Shown in pieces: positions 14,641-19,925 of a DNA stretch of 19,925 nt (within the stretch, counting starts at the first letter, position 1; every line of letters starts with the position of its first letter). The DNA lies in NCBI RefSeq assembly GCF_946478835.1, contig NZ_CAMLDV010000057.1, positions 1 through 19,925 of the forward strand, given 5' to 3'. The notes beneath the pieces are model-generated. The model was not told where the DNA came from and searched no databases. It was given only the letters and a program-made list of their open reading frames with translations. This stretch comes from an uncultured Bdellovibrio sp. GTDB taxonomy: Bacteria > Bdellovibrionota > Bdellovibrionia > Bdellovibrionales > Bdellovibrionaceae. The position numbers and the translations under genes are program-made.

Positions 14641-14668
14641 TTGACATCAGGATTTTTAAGCCTATTTT
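14641..14668 (+). promoter_or_regulatory. candidate sigma70-type promoter
   Basis: A consensus TTGACA at 14641-14646 and TATTTT at 14663-14668, 16 bases apart, lie 21 bases ahead of the start of the small membrane-anchored protein at 14690. Confidence 0.5.
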
Positions 14669-14689
14669 TGAAGAAAAAAGGGGGCATTT

Positions 14690-14866
14690 ATGAAACTCAC
14701 GCCATACATTTTATTGGGAGTTGCAGCCGGCGGTGCTGCTGCGATTGCCTGGGGATATAATCGAAAAAAACAAAATGAAAGTTCTCCTCGAAGTGAAAAA
14801 GTAGATCAAGCTTCGGAAGAATCATTCCCGGCAAGTGATGCGCCTTCTTGGGCTGGGGGTGAATAG
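14690..14866 (+). CDS. small membrane-anchored protein with SFPASD motif
   Basis: A 58-residue protein with one N-terminal hydrophobic segment (residues 5-22, YILLGVAAGGAAAIAWGY), a basic stop-transfer (NRKKQNE) and a polar tail VDQASEESFPASDAPSWAGG. The tail closely matches the VDEASEESFPASDPPSW motif that recurs in many small bacterial proteins of unknown function, often near stress genes. The likely topology is a single-pass inner-membrane anchor with the tail in the cytoplasm by the positive-inside rule. A purine-rich AAGGGGG lies before the ATG. A strong terminator follows. It is too short for most gene callers, but the conserved tail makes it convincing. Confidence 0.82.
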   Translation: MKLTPYILLGVAAGGAAAIAWGYNRKKQNESSPRSEKVDQASEESFPASDAPSWAGGE

Positions 14867-14867
14867 A

Positions 14868-14899
14868 AGAGCTGGCTCCTTGGAGCCAGCTTTTTTCTT
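14868..14899 (+). terminator. Rho-independent terminator
   Basis: GCTGGCTCC at 14871-14879 and its complement at 14882-14890 form a tight stem followed by TTTTTTCTTT, immediately after the stop of the small membrane protein. It lacks a T run in the minus direction. Confidence 0.92.
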
Positions 14900-15633
14900 T
14901 ATTGACGACTGCGATATCCTCGATCTTCATCTTCATCGCGCTCATAATCAGTGTCATAATCCTCGTCGTAATCTCCGTAGTCTTCGTCTTCTTGAGAACT
15001 TGCGTGCATTCTGTCATTGTCGTAATCCTCGTCATAATCTTCATCTCTCCAGCTACGACCGCGGCGCCCCTCATTGTAATCACTTTCATAATCTCGACCG
15101 TGACCACGATGGCTGGCATGGCCGCCCATCGCTGCAATTCGGCTGCGTTTTTCAGGTGACATAGCTGCAAATCCGCGACGAGATGATCCACCACTGCTAC
15201 GTCGTCCGCCTTGTCTGCTACTGCTGCTGCGACCATCATCACGGTCATAATCGCTTTCATAATCTCTGCCCTGGCCACGATGGCTGGCATGACCGCCCAT
15301 AGCTGAGATACGACTGCGTTGTTGTGGCGACATCGCTGCAAAGCCACGACGTGATGATCCGCCACTGCGGGAAGAGCTACTACGTCGAGAACTTTGATCA
15401 TAATCATCCTGATGGCTGCGTCCTGTGCCACCATGACTAGCCCGACCACCCATTGCAGAAATACGTCTGTGTTCTTCAGGTGACATAGAAGCAAAACCAC
15501 GACCTCCGCCTCGAGAAGATGAGCGAGAAGAAGAGCTCGATCTACGACCTTGGGAACCTCGGCTTGAAGCCGCATGACGGCCGCGGCTAGAACTTGAACG
15601 CGAACGTCCTGTTTCTTGTGATTGTCTTGGCAT
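14899..15633 (-). CDS. triple KGG-motif stress protein with acidic Asp/Tyr tail
   Basis: The 244-residue protein has an Arg/Ser-rich N-terminus, then three copies of a 23-residue unit of the KGG (GsiB/YciG-type stress-repeat) pattern: RGFASMSPEEHRRISAMGG (around 45-67), RGFAAMSPQQRSRISAMGG (96-118) and RGFAAMSPEKRSRIAAMGG (153-175). Each is followed by an ASH-x-G segment and a DY-rich linker. The end (196-240) is an acidic tail of Asp, Glu and Tyr. KGG proteins in other bacteria are hydrophilic, induced by starvation, heat or osmotic stress, and thought to protect against water loss. A combination of KGG units with such a tail is not one I know. AGGAGG lies 10 bases before the ATG. Confidence 0.9.
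   Translation of the reverse strand: MPRQSQETGRSRSSSSRGRHAASSRGSQGRRSSSSSRSSSRGGGRGFASMSPEEHRRISAMGGRASHGGTGRSHQDDYDQSSRRSSSSRSGGSSRRGFAAMSPQQRSRISAMGGHASHRGQGRDYESDYDRDDGRSSSSRQGGRRSSGGSSRRGFAAMSPEKRSRIAAMGGHASHRGHGRDYESDYNEGRRGRSWRDEDYDEDYDNDRMHASSQEDEDYGDYDEDYDTDYERDEDEDRGYRSRQ
15109..15501 (-). repeat. three coding repeats of the KGG unit
   Basis: Units at 15433-15501, 15280-15348 and 15109-15177 encode the same motif. The second and third units, with their flanks (gatggctggcatg, ctgcaaa, gatgatccgccactg-type words), are also alike at DNA level, which indicates an internal duplication after the first unit diverged. Confidence 0.85.
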
Positions 15634-15844
15634 AAAAATAGTCCTCCTGTTAATGAACCGTTTTTTCGGCTCTAAAATTTTTGAACTCTGGAGTCATAGA
15701 AGTTTTAAGTCCGCGTAAAGGCAAGCATGTGAGTCTGAAATGAGAAAATACAATTCGTGCTTTTGTATTTCTTCGAATTCTCGGAAATTTCTCATGCAAA
15801 TTTTTTTAATAAAACAAAATGAAAAAGAAAAAAGAAAGCACGCT

Positions 15845-16477
15845 ATGCCTATTATAAAAAAAGAAACAAAAAAAGAAGCGCTCGTAAAATTGGAAAAGGC
15901 TGCGTCCGATTGTCAAAATTGCGATCTTTATAAAAATGCAACACAGGTTGTTTTTGGGAAAGGTGCGGTGACCGCGAAAATTATGCTCGTCGGCGAACAG
16001 CCCGGACACTACGAGGATTTGCAAGGGGAGCCTTTCGTTGGACCTGCGGGGAGAATTTTGAAAGCTTGCATGGAGGAAGCGGGTCTTGAAGATCGCATGG
16101 TTTATTTAACGAACGCGGTGAAACATTTTAAGCATCACGTTTCAGGAAAAAAACGCCTGCACGATAAGCCGAACTATCAACAAATCAAAGCGTGTCGTCC
16201 ATGGTTACAACAACAACGGGATGTTCTAAAACCTAAAATTATCGTCGCCATGGGAGCTACGGCAGCACGGAGTGTTTTAGACCGTATCCCGACTCTGGGA
16301 AAAGAGCGGGGAAAAATAATTAAAGAACTTCCCACTGGGGAGTTGGTGATTCTCTCCTGGCATCCGTCGGCAATTTTAAGAAACTACAGCAGTGATCAAG
16401 CCGACAAAATGAAAAAGGAACTGATCAGTGATTTAAAATTAGCCGTTAAAACTCTTAACGAATTAAAGAAAACTTAA
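15845..16477 (+). CDS. udgX: UdgX-type uracil-DNA glycosylase
   Basis: From the ATG at 15845 the protein is 210 residues, normal for UdgX; in-frame starts upstream (15740, 15794) add a non-conserved basic stretch. Motif A reads VGEQPGHYEDLQGEPFVGPAGR (Glu51, Gln52), and motif B is WHPSAILR (His173). The diagnostic R-loop insert is present as KHFKHHVSGKKRLH, where KKRLH corresponds to KRRIH and His106 to the histidine that becomes covalently joined to the abasic sugar in the mycobacterial enzyme. Cys23, Cys26, Cys75 and Cys117 can hold the 4Fe-4S cluster. It should recognise uracil in DNA in the cytoplasm and form a tight or covalent product. The stop overlaps that of the convergent amine oxidase gene. 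The ribosome-binding site is weak. Confidence 0.93.
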   Translation: MPIIKKETKKEALVKLEKAASDCQNCDLYKNATQVVFGKGAVTAKIMLVGEQPGHYEDLQGEPFVGPAGRILKACMEEAGLEDRMVYLTNAVKHFKHHVSGKKRLHDKPNYQQIKACRPWLQQQRDVLKPKIIVAMGATAARSVLDRIPTLGKERGKIIKELPTGELVILSWHPSAILRNYSSDQADKMKKELISDLKLAVKTLNELKKT

Positions 16478-17763
16478 AGGCGCCGTAAGATTTTTTCCGC
16501 AGCTTCGCGTCCCGACTTCAGTGCACCTTGAACTGTTCCACGGTCCGCTCCCTCAGACAGAGCTTCTCCAGCTAAATAAATATTTTCATGAAATGGTTTT
16601 TGCAGTCTTTTCCACGAAGTTTTTTCATGAACGCCTACGTAGCTGTAGGCCCCTCGAGAGTAAGGATCCAGCGTCCAATTGTGCATGAAATGATTCACGT
16701 AATATTTTTTTACTACCGCGAATGAAAGATCCGTGATTTTACTCAAAGTTTGTAAGGCCAATTGCACTTGTTCTGATTCTTTCAGATGACTGATCTCAAA
16801 TGCTTTAGGTCCTCCTTGCCAGGCGGTGAGAAAAGGAGTCCGTCGTGGCATCTGTGTCCACCATGTCGGGAAATACTCCCGTGGGTCTATATGCAAAAAG
16901 GCCACCGGCTTTTTCGAAAGGCTTTCCCAAAAACGTTCCTTAAACTGAAAGGTGATTCTTAAGGCATGTCCCATTTCCACGGTTCTTAATGCTTGAGTTA
17001 AATCCGGAAGGGGAGGATCAAAATAAAGGGAGCTTTTTAAAACTCCGACGGGAAGGGCTAAAACCAAAAAAGGCGCTGTGAAATTTCGAAGTTTATTCTT
17101 TTTTAAATTTAAAGCGACGACCGTTGGATTTTTTGGATCCGTTAAAACTTTTTGAACTTCGTGCTCAAAGTGAATTTCCGTAGAAGAAAGCTGAATATCT
17201 TTAAAAAGTCCTTCCATCACAGAACTGTAGCCGGGCAGGGGACGAAACTGACTTTGACCGTTGAGTTCAGGAACTTCTTTTTTTTCAGACTCCGCCAGAC
17301 CTTTTTCTCCTGCTAAGTGAAGATCCATGGCCTGAAAGCCTTCAAGGTAAGACACGTAGAGATCTTTAAGAGTGGAAATTTTCTTTCGGTGCGCTATCAG
17401 AAAATCCTGCATGGAGCGGTCTTTCTTAATTTTTGGATTTAAAAGCGCATTGACCTTTTCTACCTTTTCCCAAAATCCCGAAATGTTTTTTAAATCGGAA
17501 TCTTTTCTTTCCAAATGATGATCCAAAAGATCCTCGAAACTCAATTGATGTCGTTCCAAAAGATCTATTAATTCTTTTTGCGCACCATGAATGAATTCGG
17601 CTCCCAGCTCTACGTTGTGAGCAGGAGAGGCTTGAAATGTCCAAATGCGCCCGCCGATGCGATCGCGAGCCTCCAGGATCTGACATGCTACTCCAGCATC
17701 GCTTAAAGTTTTAGCGCATGACAATCCCGAGGCTCCCGCACCGATGATCAAAACTTTTTTCAT
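16474..17763 (-). CDS. flavin-dependent amine oxidase
   Basis: The 429-residue protein is a complete monoamine/polyamine oxidase-type flavoenzyme. It has an N-terminal FAD dinucleotide motif VLIIGAGASGLSCAKTL with LEARDRIGGRIWTF, a central substrate domain (FLVLALPVGVL; FFERFW-like QFKERFWESL), WTLDPYSRGAYSYVGV, and the C-terminal FAD motif IYLAGEALSEGADRGTVQGA. At the position of the lysine that holds a water near the flavin in plant polyamine oxidase, the sequence appears to read Arg (HALRITFQF), which might alter activity. No signal peptide beyond the Rossmann strand, so cytoplasmic. Substrate unknown; amines or polyamines are the usual choice, with hydrogen peroxide as by-product. It follows the small 17770-17940 gene by six bases. 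Confidence 0.92.
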   Translation of the reverse strand: MKKVLIIGAGASGLSCAKTLSDAGVACQILEARDRIGGRIWTFQASPAHNVELGAEFIHGAQKELIDLLERHQLSFEDLLDHHLERKDSDLKNISGFWEKVEKVNALLNPKIKKDRSMQDFLIAHRKKISTLKDLYVSYLEGFQAMDLHLAGEKGLAESEKKEVPELNGQSQFRPLPGYSSVMEGLFKDIQLSSTEIHFEHEVQKVLTDPKNPTVVALNLKKNKLRNFTAPFLVLALPVGVLKSSLYFDPPLPDLTQALRTVEMGHALRITFQFKERFWESLSKKPVAFLHIDPREYFPTWWTQMPRRTPFLTAWQGGPKAFEISHLKESEQVQLALQTLSKITDLSFAVVKKYYVNHFMHNWTLDPYSRGAYSYVGVHEKTSWKRLQKPFHENIYLAGEALSEGADRGTVQGALKSGREAAEKILRRL

Positions 17764-17769
17764 TCCTGT

Positions 17770-17940
17770 TTAAGGAGATTGTTCTTCGACGTTTTCCTCA
17801 ATAGTCCCCGACGGTGTGTGAATGACGCCACCAAAATGGGTTTCTTTTTTGTGAGGAATGTCTCTTTTATTGTTTCGCTCCGCCGGTTTCTCTGCAGAGG
17901 CTCTCAGGGATGCTTTTTTTGATCCTGGGGATTTTTTCAT
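17770..17940 (-). CDS. small basic protein ahead of the amine oxidase
   Basis: A 56-residue protein, MKKSPGSKKASLRASAEKPA at the start and HFGGVIHTPSGTIEENVEEQ near the end, basic in its first half and acidic in its second. GGGAG lies six bases before the ATG. It has no signal or membrane segment and belongs to no family I recognise. It is the first gene of a two-gene unit with the amine oxidase, whose start is six bases after this stop; coupling of translation is likely because the oxidase has only a poor ribosome-binding site of its own. The ribosome-binding site lies inside an inverted repeat (17943-17988), which may control it. Confidence 0.65.
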   Translation of the reverse strand: MKKSPGSKKASLRASAEKPAERNNKRDIPHKKETHFGGVIHTPSGTIEENVEEQSP

Positions 17941-17942
17941 AA

Positions 17943-17988
17943 ATACTCCCTTTTCAAAAAATATTTAATAGCAGCATAGAGGGAGTAT
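17943..17988 (-). promoter_or_regulatory. possible leader hairpin hiding the ribosome-binding site
   Basis: ATACTCCCT at 17943-17951 and AGGGAGTAT at 17980-17988 are exact inverted 9-mers. In the minus-strand transcript the arm nearer the gene contains the GGGAG ribosome-binding site of the 17770-17940 gene. Between the arms is a seven-codon frame (17954-17977, MLLLNIF) ending just before that site. A translation-controlled switch is possible. Confidence 0.4.
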
Positions 17989-18061
17989 CCTGATTTATAA
18001 AAAGAAAGAGGCGGGATCAAAAAAATACAAGCGGGTGTCCGTGGTATTTAACACAAGATTG

Positions 18062-18901
18062 TTATTCTTTAATAAGACCGCGTGAACTTAAGATCCGTAA
18101 AGTTCCCAAAGGTCCTGCGACAGACAATGACTCTTCAAACTTCTGCCAAAAGTTTTTGGGACGAAGAGCTTCCGCCTCGTCAATGAATCCCAGAGAAGAT
18201 GTTGAGCAATTGTTGGAAAAAAGCTGATAGACGTCCTGCAGTTTTTTGAAATCACTCTTTTGGACAGCCCGCTGGAATATCTGTGGAACTTGAGCGCCGG
18301 AAATTTGCAGCGTATGTAAAATCACCGGATGTTTGTATTCTTTAAGCCATCTGGTCAATTCATCACCTGTCACCAGGCGATGGGCGAGAAGGTAATGACC
18401 TTGAAAGCTTTCAAAAAGACTGTACTTGTGATCTTTAGGCGGGACGCCTTCGGAAGAAATGACGAGTGAGCGGATTTGCAATTGATGTTCTGGATGGAGC
18501 TGTTCTTTTAAAAGAAGAGCTGACGACGCTTCCTTCACCGTGAACTTCAAAAACACGTGGTAAACGCCAAAAACAAATTCTTCAAAGCCCACTTCGATTT
18601 TTTCCAAGTTTTGAAGTGGAATCTGGGCTTCATAGTATTTTCCATAATGAAGAATGTTTCCCAAGTGCAGCGTTTTTTCATCTTTGAAAATATGCACAGG
18701 ACGAAAACGGCAAGAATCAATACACTGTCCATTGAATTTACCGAAAGCAAATCGTTGTGGCTGTTCTAAAGGATCTTCGACTTTCAAGTCACAACGACAA
18801 GAAGAATCTGCCGCTGTTAAAGACGCTTGCGCATGAGAAACCAGACTAAACAAAGAAGCGACGATTAGCACAGAAATGAATTGAACTCTCAAAAAAGCCA
18901 T
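18062..18901 (-). CDS. secreted DUF4105/Lnb-like protein
   Basis: A 279-residue exported protein with a signal peptide (LRVQFISVLIVASLFSLVSH, cleavage near AQA). Early Cys pairs (CRC at 35-37, Cys60 and Cys64) may form disulfides. The C-terminal half contains VYQLFSNNCSTSSLGFIDEA (Cys232), which resembles the LxxNNCTT catalytic-Cys motif of DUF4105, the periplasmic domain of the lipoprotein acyltransferase Lnb. His115 (VYHVFLKF) is a candidate partner in the papain-like dyad. Unlike Lnb it has no C-terminal membrane domain. It may act as a soluble periplasmic thiol enzyme. AAGGAAA lies before the ATG. Secretion is firm; family placement is moderate. Confidence 0.75.
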   Translation of the reverse strand: MAFLRVQFISVLIVASLFSLVSHAQASLTAADSSCRCDLKVEDPLEQPQRFAFGKFNGQCIDSCRFRPVHIFKDEKTLHLGNILHYGKYYEAQIPLQNLEKIEVGFEEFVFGVYHVFLKFTVKEASSALLLKEQLHPEHQLQIRSLVISSEGVPPKDHKYSLFESFQGHYLLAHRLVTGDELTRWLKEYKHPVILHTLQISGAQVPQIFQRAVQKSDFKKLQDVYQLFSNNCSTSSLGFIDEAEALRPKNFWQKFEESLSVAGPLGTLRILSSRGLIKE

Positions 18902-19048
18902 GATGTTTCCTTCGAATTTTCACTTGTAATATTCTAATTATGGGAACTCCAGAAGAATAAATTCGTTATATTGGAGATAGTCCTCTAAGAGACCTGTCGA
19001 TTTCTGAGACTTCCTGGTGTTTCTTAGAGCGACCATCGGGATCACCCA

Positions 19049-19089
19049 AAAGGAGTAGAAATAATACTTCTGTATTACTTTTTTCCTTT
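19049..19089. other. imperfect hairpin upstream of the KH gene
   Basis: AAAGGA (19049-19054) pairs with TCCTTT (19084-19089), and AAATAATAC with GTATTAC plus TTT inside them, around a TTCT loop. It lies about 55 bases before the KH-protein start, inside the 241-bp gap (18902-19142) that must also hold the promoters of both flanking genes. It could be a leader structure or an operator. Confidence 0.3.
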
Positions 19090-19142
19090 AGTCCCATCAT
19101 TACAACGCCGAAAGGTTCGGTAGCAAACAAATCTGGAGTTGC

Positions 19143-19469
19143 ATGAACATGTCTGACCCGAACGAACTCAAAGTGATCCGTAAAAGATCTGAACCAAAAA
19201 ACCCGGACGTTGATCGCGAAGAGGGGCGCCAACTTTTGGAGCGTCTTATCCGAGGTTTGGTGGACTATCCAGAAACAGTCACGGTGGGTTTTGCCATGGG
19301 GGATAAGACCACAGTCTATAAAGTAGAGTGTGATCAAAGATGTCTAGGGCAGATTATTGGAGCAAAAGGCAAGAACATCACGGGCATTCGTGCCGTGATT
19401 TCTGCAACAATGGCGCGAAAAGGGATTCGCGCCGTTGTCGAAATTCCTTATTATTGTATCGAAGCCTGA
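19143..19469 (+). CDS. KH-domain RNA-binding protein (COG1837/KhpA-like)
   Basis: The 108-residue protein has a 25-residue charged N-terminal extension and then a single type II KH domain: LLERLIRGLVDYPETVTV, the GxxG loop in GQIIGAKGKNITGIRAVISA (Gly73-Gly76) and KGIRAVVEIPYY. This is the fold of KhpA/YlqC, which binds RNA in the cytoplasm and affects sRNA or cell-division control in other bacteria. The usual KhpA is about 76 residues and sits between rpsP and rimM; this one is longer and stands alone, so it may be a second, specialised copy. GGAG lies four bases before the first ATG; a second in-frame ATG is two codons later. Its stop abuts that of the convergent His-rich gene with no space. 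Confidence 0.9.
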   Translation: MNMSDPNELKVIRKRSEPKNPDVDREEGRQLLERLIRGLVDYPETVTVGFAMGDKTTVYKVECDQRCLGQIIGAKGKNITGIRAVISATMARKGIRAVVEIPYYCIEA

Positions 19470-19922
19470 TTAAGGCTGCACATCGATGGTGAACTCAGCC
19501 TGTTCACCATCGACATTAAATCGAATGTTCCAACGACCCGACATAACAAAGTAAGCCTCGGACACGAAGTAAACGCCTTGTGATTGTTTAACGATTTTCA
19601 CGGGCGATGAACCGTGGCCGTGACCACCCATATTCATCCACAAATCCAATTTAATATTTTGCGGGTCCACCATTAGGTGTTCACCATGAGCCGATTTATG
19701 GTCAAAGAATTTCACCAAGAATTGAGATTCATCACCACTCAACGGACCTTTTGTAAATTCAATTTCAGCGCAAACATCAGCCAGTGCAAAATACACCGGA
19801 CAAAGAGTGTTGTGGTCGTGATGACCGCCGCCGCCGTGATCACCGTGTTCGCCAAAAGCCCGTGCGCTGTTTGCGCCTAAAAATAGAAATGCAGCTAGAG
19901 TTAACTGTAAAAATGTTTTCAT
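19470..19922 (-). CDS. secreted His-rich YtkA-like protein
   Basis: A 150-residue protein with signal peptide MKTFLQLTLAAFLFLGANSA (cleavage after ARA) followed by a His/Gly-rich patch, EHGDHGGGGHHDHN, of the kind that binds copper, zinc or nickel. The mature domain (50-148) is an immunoglobulin-like fold of the YtkA/FixH-associated type: LDLWMNMGGHGHGSSPVKIV, VYFVSEAYFVMSGRWNIRFNV. Met96, Met98, His101 and His103 make a second candidate metal site. It has two cysteines (41, 51). It probably binds or delivers a metal in the periplasm. The start is three bases from the end of the window, so its promoter and any operon partners are not visible. Confidence 0.8.
   Translation of the reverse strand: MKTFLQLTLAAFLFLGANSARAFGEHGDHGGGGHHDHNTLCPVYFALADVCAEIEFTKGPLSGDESQFLVKFFDHKSAHGEHLMVDPQNIKLDLWMNMGGHGHGSSPVKIVKQSQGVYFVSEAYFVMSGRWNIRFNVDGEQAEFTIDVQP
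19483..19513. repeat. 12-bp inverted repeat in the end of the YtkA-like gene
   Basis: TCGATGGTGAAC (19483-19494) and its exact complement (19502-19513) flank a seven-base loop, 14 bases past the KH gene stop. No T run follows in either direction. Confidence 0.5.
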
Positions 19923-19925
19923 GTA

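Noticed and set aside
15109..15501. Three regularly spaced repeats that might suggest a CRISPR array
   Set aside because: The repeats encode the same KGG protein unit in frame, differ at synonymous positions, and the gaps are also coding; no cas gene is near.
14697..15575. Minus-strand frame of 292 codons overlapping the KGG gene
   Set aside because: It is the KGG gene read one base out, rich in Val/Met/Ala, without start signals, and it runs across the plus-strand small membrane gene and its terminator.
15634..15844. Upstream in-frame starts for UdgX at 15740 and 15794
   Set aside because: They add a basic segment absent from the family and would intrude on the promoter region shared with the KGG gene.
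18966..19337. Minus-strand frame of 123 codons over the KH gene
   Set aside because: It is antisense to a well-conserved KH domain and has no start signal.

Overview
The window is ordinary bacterial chromosome of moderate GC, with no rRNA, tRNA, transposase, phage gene or CRISPR array visible. Nearly every gene has a good ribosome-binding site. Gene density is high and no stretch over 300 bases lacks a gene. The mix (many small secreted or hydrophilic proteins, a MocR regulator, GT4-type surface-sugar genes, a KGG-repeat protein, a UdgX glycosylase, an orphan KH protein) suggests a free-living Gram-negative bacterium. My best guess is a Bdellovibrio-like member of Bdellovibrionota. That is an impression from protein style, not a test.

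Layout. 1-1148 (+): the 3' part of an OmpR-type response regulator, then a small secreted protein. 1151-2712 (-): an operon of GNAT acetyltransferase, DJ-1/PfpI-like protein and a NADAR-domain protein with a lipoprotein-like leader. 2791-4645 (+): a divergent MocR regulator followed at 16 bp by methylglyoxal synthase (mgsA), closed by a bidirectional terminator. 4698-5213 (-): a secreted DUF4142 protein. 5279-8411 (-): a tight four-gene run of Gfo/Idh/MocA oxidoreductase, glycosyltransferase, Arg/Ser-rich disordered protein and DUF6328 membrane protein.

8651-10938 and 14213-15633 form a zone of small, strongly hydrophilic, low-complexity proteins plus a hemerythrin-like HHE protein. Many of these genes are too short for routine ORF calling. 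They include two paralogous tiny proteins that share a KNTQN N-terminus, a Gly/Tyr/Arg-rich protein with an acidic Asp/Tyr tail, and a protein with three KGG stress-repeat motifs that ends in the same Asp/Tyr tail. Eight genes in this zone carry an exact AGGAGG ribosome-binding site, whereas the metabolic genes nearby carry shorter variants. Between them, 11016-14035 (-), lie a second glycosyltransferase and a large fusion of a degenerate GH1-like barrel with an RmlD-type sugar-nucleotide reductase. The disordered-protein genes follow directly on these sugar genes in the same orientation.

15845-19922: a UdgX-type uracil-DNA glycosylase (+) meets a flavin amine oxidase (-) tail to tail. The oxidase follows a tiny basic protein whose leader could hide its own ribosome-binding site. 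Then come a secreted DUF4105-like protein (-), a KH-domain RNA-binding protein (+) and a secreted His-rich YtkA-like protein (-).

Taken together, the centre of the window looks like a stress or desiccation island in which surface-sugar enzymes are mixed with intrinsically disordered proteins, with oxygen- and DNA-damage functions nearby. This functional reading is inference; the domains and motifs are seen directly.
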